From the NCBI GenBank assembly GCA_949299455.1, contig CASGAN010000006.1, positions 1 to 64,000 on the forward strand: a stretch of 64,000 nucleotides of DNA, read 5' to 3'. The notes beneath the pieces are model-generated. The model was not told the origin of the DNA and searched no databases. It saw nothing but the letters and a program-made list of their open reading frames with translations. The position numbers and the translations under genes were made by a program. The DNA is from an uncultured Oscillospiraceae bacterium. Its GTDB lineage: Bacteria > Bacillota > Clostridia > Oscillospirales > Ruminococcaceae. This document shows positions 9,271 to 18,366 of the stretch, piece after piece. Position 1 is the first letter of the stretch. Every line of letters starts with the position of its first letter.

Positions 9271-11115
9271 TTATTTATCGTCGTTTACTTCTGTGAAGTC
9301 CGCATCGACAACGCCGTCCGGACCAACATTGCCCGACTGTGCAGCGCCTGCATTCGGTGCGCCCTGCTGTGCCTGAGCAGCCTGTGCTGCTTCATACATC
9401 TTCGAAGAAACTGCATAGAATGCTTTTTCGAGCTCTTCCTGTTTTGCTTTGATCGAATCGACTGTACCGGATTTGAGTTCCTCTTTCAGTGCTTCGATTT
9501 TTGCAGTGATATCGGTTTTCTCGGAATCGGAGATTTTGCCTTCCATATCTTTGAGTGCTTTCTCACACTGGAAGACCATCTGATCTGCGCCGTTTCTGAC
9601 GTCGATCTCTTCTTTTTTCTTCTTATCCTCTGCTGCAAATGCCTCAGCCTCTTTCACAGCGCGGTCGATGTCCTCTTTGGACATGTTGGTCGAAGAAGTG
9701 ATGGTGATGTGCTGCTCTTTGCCGGTGCCCAGATCTTTTGCCGAAACGTGAACGATGCCGTTTGCGTCGATATCATAGGTGACTTCGATCTGCGGGATGC
9801 CGCGCGGAGCCGGTGCGATGCCGTCGAGTTTGAAGATGCCCAGTGTTTTGTTGTCTTTTGCAAATTCACGCTCACCCTGCAGGACGTGGATCTCAACAGC
9901 GGTCTGGTTATCTGCTGCGGTCGAGAAGACCTGCGATTTTTTGGTCGGGATCGTGGTGTTTCTCTCGATCAGTTTTGTGGAGACGCCGCCGAGTGTCTCA
10001 ATGCCCAAGGACAGCGGTGTAACGTCAAGAAGCAGCAGGCCTTTGACCTCACCGCCCAGAACGCCGCCCTGAATTGCAGCGCCGACAGCAACACATTCAT
10101 CCGGGTTGATTCCTTTGAACGGCTCTTTTCCGATCACGTTTTTGACTGCGTCCTGAACTGCCGGAATTCTCGAAGAACCACCGACCATCAGCACTTTGTT
10201 TAACTCAGAAGCGGACAGACCGGAGTCGGACAGTGCCTGACGAACCGGGCCCATGGTAGCTTCTACGAGATCTGCAGTCAGTTCATTGAATTTTGCACGG
10301 GTCAGTGTCATGTCAAGGTGTTTCGGGCCGGTTGCATCTGCTGTGATAAACGGCAGGTTGATCTGTGTCTGGGTCATGCCGGACAGGTCGATTTTTGCTT
10401 TCTCAGCAGCCTCTTTCAAACGCTGCAGTGCCATTTTGTCAGCTTTTAAATCAATGCCGTCTGTTTTCTTGAATTCAGAAGCCATCCAGTCGATGATGCG
10501 TGCATCGAAGTCATCGCCGCCCAAGCGGTTGTTGCCGGCAGTTGCCAGAACTTCCTGCACACCGTCGCCCATTTCGATGATGGAAACGTCGAATGTGCCG
10601 CCGCCCAAGTCGTATACCATGATTTTCTGATCCTGTTCTTTGTCAACACCGTAAGCCAATGCAGCAGCAGTCGGCTCGTTGATGATTCTCTTGACTTCAA
10701 GGCCTGCGATTTTGCCTGCGTCTTTGGTAGCCTGACGCTGTGCATCGGTGAAGTATGCCGGAACGGTGATGACAGCCTCGGTCACGGTTTCACCCAGATA
10801 TGCTTCTGCGTCTGTTTTAAGCTTCTGCAGAATCATTGCGGAAATCTCCTGCGGAGTGAATGCTTTGCCGTCGATGTTTACTTTGTAGTCGCTGCCCATG
10901 TGACGTTTGATCGAGCTGATCGTACGGTCAGCGTTTGTCACAGCCTGACGTTTTGCAGTTGCACCGACAATGCGCTCGCCGGTTTTCGAGAAAGCGACGA
11001 CAGACGGTGTGGTTCTTGCGCCCTCAGAGTTTGCGATGACGACCGGCTCGCCGCCTTCGATGACAGCGACGCAAGAGTTTGTTGTACCAAGATCAATACC
11101 AATAATTTTTCCCAT
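9271..11115 (-). CDS. dnaK: Chaperone DnaK (Hsp70)
   Basis: A 614-residue Hsp70. The nucleotide-binding domain opens with [14 protein letters not shown] and includes [11 protein letters not shown] and the [10 protein letters not shown] motif. The interdomain linker ([15 protein letters not shown]) and substrate-binding domain follow, and the C-terminus is acidic ([11 protein letters not shown]). The length is typical of Firmicutes DnaK, which lacks the proteobacterial N-domain insertion. It lies 71 bases after grpE and is expected to be induced with the operon when HrcA leaves CIRCE. Confidence 0.99.
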   Translation of the reverse strand: MGKIIGIDLGTTNSCVAVIEGGEPVVIANSEGARTTPSVVAFSKTGERIVGATAKRQAVTNADRTISSIKRHMGSDYKVNIDGKAFTPQEISAMILQKLKTDAEAYLGETVTEAVITVPAYFTDAQRQATKDAGKIAGLEVKRIINEPTAAALAYGVDKEQDQKIMVYDLGGGTFDVSIIEMGDGVQEVLATAGNNRLGGDDFDARIIDWMASEFKKTDGIDLKADKMALQRLKEAAEKAKIDLSGMTQTQINLPFITADATGPKHLDMTLTRAKFNELTADLVEATMGPVRQALSDSGLSASELNKVLMVGGSSRIPAVQDAVKNVIGKEPFKGINPDECVAVGAAIQGGVLGGEVKGLLLLDVTPLSLGIETLGGVSTKLIERNTTIPTKKSQVFSTAADNQTAVEIHVLQGEREFAKDNKTLGIFKLDGIAPAPRGIPQIEVTYDIDANGIVHVSAKDLGTGKEQHITITSSTNMSKEDIDRAVKEAEAFAAEDKKKKEEIDVRNGADQMVFQCEKALKDMEGKISDSEKTDITAKIEALKEELKSGTVDSIKAKQEELEKAFYAVSSKMYEAAQAAQAQQGAPNAGAAQSGNVGPDGVVDADFTEVNDDK

Positions 11116-11186
11116 GATGTGTTCCTCCTTACAGAACCTTATGTGTTTGTTTTATAAAATCAATATCGTTGGAATTTTCACTGTTT

Positions 11187-11723
11187 CTACGGATTTGCAA
11201 CGACCACCATCGCGTGACGAATCACATGACCGTCGATTTCATAGCCTTTTTGAAGCACTTCGCAGACGATATTTTCGCCGAACGATTCATCCTCCACCTG
11301 TTTGATGGCGTGATGGATATTCGGGTCAAACGGATTGCCGAGTGCTTCAATTTCTTTGACACCGACGCGTGAAAACGCTTCGCAAAGCTGGTTGAAGATC
11401 ATCTCCATTCCTTTTTTGAACTCCTCATCTTTGCACGGTGCGTTCAGTGCCCGTTCAAAGTTGTCGGATGCGGTCAGCATCTCTTTGATGCAAACGCCTT
11501 TTGCAAACGAGGAAAGCTCCTGTTTCTCCTTCGCGGTTCGTTTTTTATAGTTGTCAAACTCCGCAGCCGTCCGATAAAGCCGGTCGCTGAGCTCCTCGTT
11601 TTCTTTTTTCAGCGCTTCGAGCTGTGTACGCATTTCATCCGCTGCATCCGGTGTTTCGTTTACAGCTTCCTCCTGCTCCGTCTGCGGTGCAGTCATTTCT
11701 TTTTCGTTTTCCTGATTGCTCAA
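11187..11723 (-). CDS. grpE: Nucleotide exchange factor GrpE
   Basis: A 178-residue GrpE that releases ADP from DnaK. A charged N-terminal tail (about 1-25) is followed by the long dimerising coiled coil (about 25-85, LEALKKENEELSDRLYRTAAEFDNYKKR). The beta-wing domain has the conserved VEALGNPFDPNIHHA-type stretch and the ending GYEIDGHVIRHAMVVVANP. It overlaps hrcA by four bases, so translation of the two is coupled. Confidence 0.98.
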   Translation of the reverse strand: MSNQENEKEMTAPQTEQEEAVNETPDAADEMRTQLEALKKENEELSDRLYRTAAEFDNYKKRTAKEKQELSSFAKGVCIKEMLTASDNFERALNAPCKDEEFKKGMEMIFNQLCEAFSRVGVKEIEALGNPFDPNIHHAIKQVEDESFGENIVCEVLQKGYEIDGHVIRHAMVVVANP

Positions 11724-12772
11724 AACGATCTTCCTTTCCCGTCCTCGTCATCCGGCTCCATTGCAGCCTCTAACAGACGATTGACGCTGTCTGTGATATA
11801 TTTGATATGCGGAATCACCTGTGCATAATCAACCCGAACCGGCCCGATCACACCAAATGAAGCCACACGCTGACCTCCTGCTTTAAACGGAGATAAGATC
11901 ATGCTCGAATTGGTGACGGCGAAGCTCTCATCCTCCTGCCCAAAGACTACCGAAATCCCGTCAAACGCACCCGAAAGCAGTGCTTCCAGTTCGTTCTTGT
12001 GTGCAAGCAGCTGAACCACTTCGTCGGCACGGAGCATCGCGCTCGTCAAAAGATTTTGTTCGCCGTGCAGATGCACCTGCGTGTGTGAAATCTCCTCCGA
12101 AAGCTCATACACGGCGTTTAACAGCGGCGAAAGCGACACCATATAGCTGCCGAGTGCCACCGCAAGCTCTGTGAGCCGTTCGGGCGTCACCGCATCTAAG
12201 TTTAGTCCCGTCAGATTGTCGTTGATGAACTGCTCAAAAAACGCGATCTGCTCGTTTGTGAGATCGAATGCGATCCGGCAGATCTTGTTTTTGATCGTTC
12301 CCGAAGACGTAATCATCAAAAGCGCATACACCCTGCGGCCAGCCGGAATGACTTCCACCCGTGTGATCACCGAAAACGACGGCGCACTGCTGCGGGCAAC
12401 CACGGCAAGATTTGTCATTTCCGACATCACCGTGATGGCGTTTTCGACGATTGCATCCGCCGTGGCGTCGTTGTGCGACAACAACTCGTCGATCATCCGT
12501 TTTTCTTTTGCACTCAGCGGTTTCGGACACATCAGATGATCGATATAATACCGATATCCCTGATACGTCGGAACCCGCCCGGCGGAAGTATGGGGCTGTT
12601 CTAGCAGTCCTGCACGTTCCAAAAACGCCATATCATTTCGGATCGTCGCGGACGAAACGTTCATCCCGATGCACGAAAGCACTGCTTTGGAACCAACCGG
12701 CTCTCCGGTGCGGATGTATTCATCAACAACCGCACAAAGAATCGCACGCTTGCGTTCATCCACTGCACCCAT
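11720..12772 (-). CDS. hrcA: Heat-inducible transcription repressor HrcA
   Basis: A 350-residue repressor of class I heat-shock genes that binds CIRCE and needs GroEL for activity. The N-terminal winged helix (about 1-75) contains EPVGSKAV and SSATIRNDMAFLE, the family signature for DNA recognition. A GAF-like core and C-terminal region ending SVNRLLEAAMEP follow. It is first in the operon, with AAAGGAGG seven bases before the ATG, and its own promoter carries a perfect CIRCE, so it is self-regulated. Confidence 0.98.
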   Translation of the reverse strand: MGAVDERKRAILCAVVDEYIRTGEPVGSKAVLSCIGMNVSSATIRNDMAFLERAGLLEQPHTSAGRVPTYQGYRYYIDHLMCPKPLSAKEKRMIDELLSHNDATADAIVENAITVMSEMTNLAVVARSSAPSFSVITRVEVIPAGRRVYALLMITSSGTIKNKICRIAFDLTNEQIAFFEQFINDNLTGLNLDAVTPERLTELAVALGSYMVSLSPLLNAVYELSEEISHTQVHLHGEQNLLTSAMLRADEVVQLLAHKNELEALLSGAFDGISVVFGQEDESFAVTNSSMILSPFKAGGQRVASFGVIGPVRVDYAQVIPHIKYITDSVNRLLEAAMEPDDEDGKGRSF

Positions 12773-12797
12773 TCAACCGCCTCCTTTCGGTTTTGCT

Positions 12798-12824
12798 TTA
12801 GCACTCCATATCCCTGAGTGCTAA
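12798..12824. promoter_or_regulatory. CIRCE operator
   Basis: TTAGCACTC and GAGTGCTAA separated by nine bases, a perfect match to the CIRCE inverted repeat bound by HrcA. It sits 26 bases before the hrcA start, just downstream of the -10 box, where binding would block transcription. Confidence 0.97.
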
Positions 12825-12828
12825 CTAT

Positions 12829-12857
12829 ACTCTACCACCCTTTTGATCGGTTGTCAA
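12829..12857 (-). promoter_or_regulatory. Sigma-A promoter of the hrcA operon
   Basis: The minus strand carries TTGACA (12857-12852), a 17-base spacer and TAGAGT (12834-12829). Box quality, spacing and position next to CIRCE make this the likely operon promoter. Confidence 0.8.
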
Positions 12858-12978
12858 GTAGATGGATTATGAATTTTGTGAACGGTTTTTAAATAAACAC
12901 GTGCAAAATCATGACATCTTCCCCCTTGACGGCTATGCTATACTAAATAAGTAGATTCTTAAAAAAGGAGGCGTGAGC

Positions 12979-13941
12979 ATGCACGTCCACGCAGGCCATA
13001 ACCACGGATTTTTAGGCGAATGGATCGAATCACTGATTGAAGGATTTTCTCTCCCGCACACAGTTTCGGAATTTATCACGCATTTTATTGTTGACACACT
13101 GACGATTTTCGTTCTGCTCGCAGTCATCATGACGGCTGTCTATTTTATAAGCAGCTATATCAACATGGAAAAGCTGCATCACACATTGGCACGGTTAAAC
13201 AGCGTGCCCGGCTTTTTGCTGGCGGTTGCCGCAGGCACGATTTCACCGTTTTGCTCATGCAGCATCCTCCCGGTGCTAATTGGACTGATCTCCGTCGGCG
13301 TACCGGTGCGTATCTGCCTTTGTTATCTGACGTCCTCGTCGCTTTTGAATCTGACGGCAATTCTCTCCGTCTTTGCGATTGCAGGACCATCATTCGGTGC
13401 GGCATATGTTGCAGCATCGCTCGTCATTTTAATTCTGTTAGCGCTCATCTTAAAGCTGTTCCCGTTGGAACAGGGCGTCAAACGATACGAATGTGAACAC
13501 CCGCACGAACACCATGCACACGAAAAAACAGCCGGCGCACGGTTTCATCATGCACTGCTCGATATGCTCGCTGTTTTGCGCAAATGTTCCGTGTTCATTT
13601 TGTTGGGTGTTGCGCTTTCGTCGGCTGTCATGGCGTTTTTCTCGCTTGATACGATCACAAAAATCGTCAACGACAACGAACTGCTCTCCACGGCGATTGT
13701 CACATTGATCGGACTTCCGATTCACTCGGATATTTTCTCGATTGCACCGGTACTGCTTCTGCTGTTAAAAATCTCACCGGCAGTAGCGCTCACCTTCACA
13801 CTTTCGTCCATGGTGATTTCGGTACCCTCGGCGATTCTCTTAACCCGTGCGCTTCGAATCCGGGTTGTTTTGCTCTATTGCGGTGTCGCCGCAGTGCTCT
13901 CCCTGCTCGTCGGCATGGCAAGCATCTTCATTTTGGGATAA
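12979..13941 (+). CDS. His-rich permease, putative heavy-metal efflux (YraQ/SO_0444 type)
   Basis: A 320-residue membrane protein with about eight hydrophobic helices in two similar halves, as in the DUF318/permease family. It has the family-type FCSCS motif near residue 95 (TISPFCSCSILPVL) and an IPIHSDIFS-like motif in the second half. Histidine clusters at the N-terminus (HVHAGHNHG) and in the central loop (HPHEHHAHE) suggest metal binding. Related proteins are proposed to export Cu, Zn or As, but here this is inferred. The ATG at 12979 is chosen for the GGAGG seven bases upstream; a GTG at 12973 is too close to it. Confidence 0.75.
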   Translation: MHVHAGHNHGFLGEWIESLIEGFSLPHTVSEFITHFIVDTLTIFVLLAVIMTAVYFISSYINMEKLHHTLARLNSVPGFLLAVAAGTISPFCSCSILPVLIGLISVGVPVRICLCYLTSSSLLNLTAILSVFAIAGPSFGAAYVAASLVILILLALILKLFPLEQGVKRYECEHPHEHHAHEKTAGARFHHALLDMLAVLRKCSVFILLGVALSSAVMAFFSLDTITKIVNDNELLSTAIVTLIGLPIHSDIFSIAPVLLLLLKISPAVALTFTLSSMVISVPSAILLTRALRIRVVLLYCGVAAVLSLLVGMASIFILG

Positions 13942-13964
13942 TGACCAACAATCCATACACACAA

Positions 13965-13994
13965 AAACACCCGCAGCAGTCGCTGCGGGTGTTT
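13965..13994. terminator. Shared terminator of the permease and tmcAL
   Basis: Perfect 13-base stem AAACACCCGCAGC with its complement, loop AGTC, between two converging genes. A-rich and T-rich flanks allow use in both directions. Confidence 0.9.
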
Positions 13995-13996
13995 GT

Positions 13997-15172
13997 TTAT
14001 TCTTCCATCGTCACTTTCTTTGTAAAATCGATTCCGCACGGTGCAATCTGCGGCATACACAGCGACGCACACTCCTGCGCACGAACACTCGCCTGGAATG
14101 CCTGCGGATACCGGCGGTATAAATCAGCAAAATTCACGCCGATTCTCTGCCGCTGTTCCTTCGGAATCTGTCCGAGAAATTCCGCACCCCGCCGATTAAA
14201 CGCCAACACGCGAAACGCTTCACACGAAGCCGCACGTTCTTTCTGTGTGATCGACAGCGCGGCACAGCATGCAATCCGCCGAATCCGCGCGTGCGGATAT
14301 CGTTTTGTTTTGACCGCATCATAAAATTCAGACAGAGAACCCGATTCGCGAACCGCTCGCCAAAGCCGATGCTCGAGTCCCTCCGTTACATCCGGAATTG
14401 CCGCCCACTGCGCGCGCGAAAGGCTGCGCAATACGCCGAGCAGATACCGTTCGCCGTTTGCCATGCGGATCGGTGCGCGTTGTTCGTTGATCGCCTTTTG
14501 ATACAGCGAAAATGCCGTTTCGGGCACATACTGTGAAAGAATCTCCGGCTGTTCGAGATGTGTCCGTAAAAATGAAGCGCTCGCAAATGCGCCGGCAGCA
14601 GTCGTGCTGTCATGCGCCGCACCTGCCCGCTTCACCGCAAGCCATTCAAACGAAACACCGAGCCGCTTAGCTGCCCGCAGATACGAAAGCGCCAGCAAAT
14701 CGTTCGGGTCGGCAAAACAAGGTGTCCGGTGATACGTTTGCTCAAACGCCGCCTGACGCGCCCGCGGATACGACATGCCCTCTTTTAAAAACGTCGCAAA
14801 TGCACCCGCTTTCTCAAGCACTTCCAGTGCGCAAAGCTCCTGCTTCAGCGCCTCCATATCACCTGATTCACTGCCAAAGCCAATCATGGACACACCGATA
14901 AACGCAAGTGCCGACACCGCGCCAAATGCAAATTCAGGCGCAGACGAAAGCGCAAACGGTGCAGGCAGTTCGATCACCAAATCGGCACCGCCCAAAACAG
15001 CCGCCCTTGCGCGCGTCCATTTATCAAGAATCGCCGGTTCGCCGCGCTGAACAAACGCACCGCTCATCACAGCTGCTACATGCGTCGCACCGGCTTTTCG
15101 CATCTGTTCAATCTGATACGCATGCCCGTTATGAAACGGATTATATTCTGCAACAACACCCGCAATTTTCAA
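13997..15172 (-). CDS. tmcAL: tRNA(Met) cytidine acetate ligase
   Basis: A 391-residue nucleotidyltransferase-like enzyme. Its homologue in Bacillus (formerly YlbM) activates acetate with ATP to make N4-acetylcytidine at the wobble base of elongator tRNA-Met. The N-terminus has AEYNPFHNGH, the HxGH-type nucleotide motif, and GAFVQRGEPA and KWTRARAAVLGGADLVIELP match the family. The start is a TTG eight bases after GGAGG, in frame with the conserved MKIAGVV. The acetate kinase gene is divergent next door, so both acetate-using genes share an upstream region. Confidence 0.93.
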   Translation of the reverse strand: MKIAGVVAEYNPFHNGHAYQIEQMRKAGATHVAAVMSGAFVQRGEPAILDKWTRARAAVLGGADLVIELPAPFALSSAPEFAFGAVSALAFIGVSMIGFGSESGDMEALKQELCALEVLEKAGAFATFLKEGMSYPRARQAAFEQTYHRTPCFADPNDLLALSYLRAAKRLGVSFEWLAVKRAGAAHDSTTAAGAFASASFLRTHLEQPEILSQYVPETAFSLYQKAINEQRAPIRMANGERYLLGVLRSLSRAQWAAIPDVTEGLEHRLWRAVRESGSLSEFYDAVKTKRYPHARIRRIACCAALSITQKERAASCEAFRVLAFNRRGAEFLGQIPKEQRQRIGVNFADLYRRYPQAFQASVRAQECASLCMPQIAPCGIDFTKKVTMEE

Positions 15173-15232
15173 AATTTACGCCTCCTTTTGCGCTTTTCTC
15201 CTGAAATTCTCCCGAAAGAAACGAATTACCAC

Positions 15233-15261
15233 TTGAAATTTTTCTGCTAACGTAATAATAT
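15233..15261 (+). promoter_or_regulatory. Promoter of ackA
   Basis: TTGAAA, a 17-base spacer and TAATAT lie 62 bases before the ackA start. The -10 box is a moderate match. Confidence 0.55.
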
Positions 15262-15323
15262 AGAATGTGGATATTCTTTGTCAATGATTCAAAATAAAAT
15301 TTTTATTCGGAAGGATGAAACAC

Positions 15324-16523
15324 ATGAAAATCCTCGTCATCAATGCCGGCAGCTCTTCACTCAAATATCAGCTGATCGACATGACAGATGAACACGTCAT
15401 CGCAAAAGGCAACTGTGAGCGCATTGGCGCCGGCGGTCTGATCACACACAAAACAAACGACAAAACTGTTTCGTATGAAGTCGAATTCCCGACCCATAAA
15501 GAAGCATTCCTCGAAGTCGTTAAAGTGCTGACCAGCGGCGAAGGCAAAGTGTTAGACGATGTCAGCGAAATCGGTGCAGTCGGCCACCGCGTTCTCCATG
15601 GCGGCGAGTTTTATAAAGTTTCCACCCTCATCACTGAGGAAGTTGTCAAAACAATCGAAGATTTGAGCGAGTTAGGCCCGCTCCACAACCCGCCGCAGGC
15701 AGCTGCAATCCGTGCTTGCCGCAGTGTATTCGGCGAAAACGTGCCGATGGTTGCAGTGTTCGACACCTCGTTCCACCAGACCATGCCGGAAAAATCGTAT
15801 ATGTTCGGCATTCCGTACGAGTACTATGAGAAATATCACATCCGCCGCTACGGTTTCCACGGTACAAGCCATCGTTATGTCAGCGGTCACTACCTTGACA
15901 TGATCGGCAAAAAAGAGGGCACAAAAGTGGTTGTCTGCCACTTGGGCAACGGTTCCTCCATCACCGCAGTCAAAGACGGCAAATGCATGGATACCACCAT
16001 GGGCTTTACTCCGCTGGACGGCATCATCATGGGCACCCGTTCGGGCGGTATCGACCCGTCGGTTATGACCTACCTGATGAACAAAGAAAACCTCACACCG
16101 GACGAAATGAGCGATATTCTCAACAAAAAATCGGGCTTCTTGGGCATTTCCGGTCTGTCGTCTGACGCACGTGACCTTGTAAACGCTTCCCACGAAGGAC
16201 ATCACCGTGCAAGACTCGCTTGCGAGATCGTTCGTTATCAGATCAAAAAATTCATCGGCGCATATGCAGCTGCAATGGGCGGCATTGATGCAGTGCTGTT
16301 CACCGGCGGCATCGGCGAAAACTCCGGCGAGCTCCGCGCAGAGGTTTGCGAAGGCCTCGAATTCATGGGCATTGAGCTTGACCCGGCAGAAAATGAAAAA
16401 CGCACCGGCACCGATCACAAAATTTCAAAAGAAGGACTTCCGGTGGAAGTTTGGGTCATCCCGACCAACGAAGAACTTGCCATCGCACAGGATACCAAAG
16501 CAATCGTGGAAGCTTCCTGCTAA
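15324..16523 (+). CDS. ackA: Acetate kinase
   Basis: A 399-residue ASKHA-fold kinase that converts acetyl phosphate and ADP to acetate and ATP, the last ATP-yielding step of acetate fermentation. It carries VINAGSSSLK, VGHRVLHGG, FDTSFH, RYGFHGTSH, HLGNGSS and the MGFTPLDGIIMGTRSGGIDP-type signature. The ATG at 15324 is favoured because GGAAGG lies nine bases upstream; the ATG at 15315 touches it. No pta gene is next to it in this window. Confidence 0.98.
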   Translation: MKILVINAGSSSLKYQLIDMTDEHVIAKGNCERIGAGGLITHKTNDKTVSYEVEFPTHKEAFLEVVKVLTSGEGKVLDDVSEIGAVGHRVLHGGEFYKVSTLITEEVVKTIEDLSELGPLHNPPQAAAIRACRSVFGENVPMVAVFDTSFHQTMPEKSYMFGIPYEYYEKYHIRRYGFHGTSHRYVSGHYLDMIGKKEGTKVVVCHLGNGSSITAVKDGKCMDTTMGFTPLDGIIMGTRSGGIDPSVMTYLMNKENLTPDEMSDILNKKSGFLGISGLSSDARDLVNASHEGHHRARLACEIVRYQIKKFIGAYAAAMGGIDAVLFTGGIGENSGELRAEVCEGLEFMGIELDPAENEKRTGTDHKISKEGLPVEVWVIPTNEELAIAQDTKAIVEASC

Positions 16524-16533
16524 TTGATGATGA

Positions 16534-16564
16534 AAAAAGTCCGCCAAAAGCGGACTTTTTTTTC
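16534..16564 (+). terminator. Terminator of ackA
   Basis: Stem AAGTCCGC/GCGGACTT with loop CAAAA, A-run before and eight T after, starting 11 bases past the ackA stop. Confidence 0.92.
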
Positions 16565-16591
16565 GTGTTTCCCTTGGAGAAAAAAGAAGAC

Positions 16592-17197
16592 ATGATGCAA
16601 AAACACTTTCAAACGTTAGAAACACAGCTCAGACAAAACGAGTTTTTATATCATCAGGCACATGATGTGTTCGGCGGTTCCGCACGCGTATTCCGGCACT
16701 ATGATCCCTCGAACGAAATGAGCATTGATATTTTAACAGAACAGGACACACCGCAATCTGGTACACTTTCCTGTGCTACACTTGGTATGATGCATTATCC
16801 GGTCGGACTGCGGGAAGACGGAAAACCGCTTCGGTTTGAGCTTGCAGGCGCATGCAAAGGTCCGAACGAAAATTTCCCGGATCTGTTAAGCCGCTGCGCA
16901 ATTGCTGTCATGGGAACAAAAATCCGCTGTTTTGACGGTGCGGTGTTCCCGGACATTGTCCGCACCTATATTCCCGAAAGCCGACTGCCGCATCTGCTGT
17001 TCACGGAGTTTTCCTTTTGGAGCGAACGGCTGGAAGCTGTTGCATTTGAACCGTTCAACGTGCGATGGCTTACGGCAATCTTTCTTTCGGACAAGGAATC
17101 GGACTACTGCGCGCAGCACGGCGTGATTTCGCTGCTCTCGCTGTTCAAAGAACAGCAAGCCGATCTTTCCGATCCGCTGCGCAGTTCTGTGTTATAA
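16592..17197 (+). CDS. Suppressor-of-fused (SUFU) domain protein
   Basis: A 201-residue protein with the look of the bacterial SUFU domain: an N-terminal HVFGG-like start (HDVFGGSARVFRHYDPSNEMSIDI), TLGMMHYPVG, RFELAGACKG and ILLSDKE-type segments. In bacteria such domains are often immunity proteins of toxin systems, but no toxin gene is visible nearby, so the role is open. The ATG at 16592 follows a weak GGAGA 11 bases upstream. It begins 28 bases after the ackA terminator, so it depends on read-through or an unseen promoter. Confidence 0.75.
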   Translation: MMQKHFQTLETQLRQNEFLYHQAHDVFGGSARVFRHYDPSNEMSIDILTEQDTPQSGTLSCATLGMMHYPVGLREDGKPLRFELAGACKGPNENFPDLLSRCAIAVMGTKIRCFDGAVFPDIVRTYIPESRLPHLLFTEFSFWSERLEAVAFEPFNVRWLTAIFLSDKESDYCAQHGVISLLSLFKEQQADLSDPLRSSVL

Positions 17198-17206
17198 CGT
17201 AAGATC

Positions 17207-17242
17207 AAAAAACGCTTCCGCGAAATTCGCGGAAGCGTTTTT
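17207..17242. terminator. Terminator between the SUFU gene and the convergent membrane-protein gene
   Basis: GC-rich perfect stem (ACGCTTCCGCGAA with its complement) flanked by A6 and T5, usable from both sides. Confidence 0.9.
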
Positions 17243-17259
17243 GCAATTTCATGACTTGA

Positions 17260-17781
17260 TCATACCGCACCATTCGGGAGTGTGCCGTCACCGCCAGGAT
17301 AGGAGAGTGTGACACGCTCTTTCAGTGACTCAATCAAATCTCTCGAAAAATCTTCCGACGTTACACGGAAATAAGCTTCTGCCGATGTCACACCCGAAGT
17401 TCCCTGCGTCACAGTCACACGAATCAAATTCTCATCCTCAGGAGAGAATGCAAAGATTGCCTTATGACCGTCCGAAAAGCGATAGTAAAGCCCTGTAATT
17501 CCTCCTAAATACTTTTCGAATGATGTTTTTGCTTCCTCCTCCGGAACCTGTTTTCCTGACAGGTTTAAAAAGGCATCGGTAAAGGTGCGCAGCTCCTCAC
17601 CAGACAGCTCGCCGCTTCTTCGGTCAACAATCAACGTGATTTTCTCAACGGAAGCATCATAGGGATTGGCAAACGACTGAATCGCGCTGTGTGATGTAAA
17701 TACGACGGCAAATACAATGCCGACCACTACCGCCAGCGCAAGCACCGTAGTGCCGATCAAAATTCCTTTTTTCTTTGTCAT
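17260..17781 (-). CDS. Membrane-anchored protein of unknown function
   Basis: A 173-residue protein with a basic start (MTKKKG), one hydrophobic helix (about 6-30) and an outer domain of about 140 residues. I do not recognise a family. The outer part has mixed alpha/beta composition, no cysteines and no obvious catalytic motif, and ends with PGGDGTLPNG. It may be a single-pass anchored protein or a lipobox-free secreted one. It is transcribed alone between two terminators. Confidence 0.65.
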   Translation of the reverse strand: MTKKKGILIGTTVLALAVVVGIVFAVVFTSHSAIQSFANPYDASVEKITLIVDRRSGELSGEELRTFTDAFLNLSGKQVPEEEAKTSFEKYLGGITGLYYRFSDGHKAIFAFSPEDENLIRVTVTQGTSGVTSAEAYFRVTSEDFSRDLIESLKERVTLSYPGGDGTLPNGAV

Positions 17782-17944
17782 ACCTGACTCCTCCCTTCAT
17801 CTGCCTTTTAAATCATCCTTCTGCAAAGAAAATACAATATTTTCTTTTCTTACTTTTATTATAAAGGTGTGCAATGGGATTGTCAATTTTAATAAAAACA
17901 AAATATTATTTTTTTGATGATTATTTTTGTTTTTTTATGCATAA

Positions 17945-17981
17945 ATAAAATCGGAGAGAAAAATGTTCTCTCCGATTTTAT
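17945..17981 (-). terminator. Terminator of the DUF378 gene
   Basis: Perfect 16-base stem (ATAAAATCGGAGAGAA with its complement, loop AAATG), 17 bases past the stop of the minus-strand gene. Confidence 0.88.
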
Positions 17982-17997
17982 TCCACAGTTTGGCTGC

Positions 17998-18204
17998 TCA
18001 GTCGCCCAGTACTTCATTTGAGCGTCGGAATAGGAGCGAAATACACCAAATTCCTGCGATCGCAACAAGTGTGTAGATGATGCGGGCAAAAATGCTCAGC
18101 TGTCCGCCGCAAATCCACGCCACTGTATCAAATCCAAAAATACCGATTCCGCCCCAGTTGAGCGCACCGATAATCACAAGGATCAGCGCGATTCGATCAA
18201 GCAT
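17998..18204 (-). CDS. DUF378 family small membrane protein
   Basis: A 68-residue protein with two hydrophobic helices and the family hallmark LVIIGALNWGGIGIFGFD near residues 8-25. The second half (IYTLVAIAGIWCISLL) matches DUF378, a small membrane family of unknown function. The start at 18204 is supported by GGAGG nine bases upstream; the longer frame to 18252 is not. Confidence 0.85.
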   Translation of the reverse strand: MLDRIALILVIIGALNWGGIGIFGFDTVAWICGGQLSIFARIIYTLVAIAGIWCISLLFRRSNEVLGD

Positions 18205-18366
18205 AATGAAAAACCTCCAAGCTTTCGTTCCGGAACGGAACAAAAATTGCATCCCGTTCTGGCCAAGCCGTTTTCTGAACAGTTTGCAAATATAGTGTTG
18301 TCGCTATTTCTTTTTTTATTCGAATATGATAAAATAAAAATAATCAATTCATTTTGGAGGGACAAC

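Noticed and set aside
15672-16418. A 248-residue minus-strand frame inside ackA
   Set aside because: Antisense of a clear acetate kinase with all motifs; no ribosome site or homology visible.
16451-16591. A 47-codon N-terminal extension of the SUFU protein
   Set aside because: It lies inside ackA and across its terminator; the ATG at 16592 gives a natural start.
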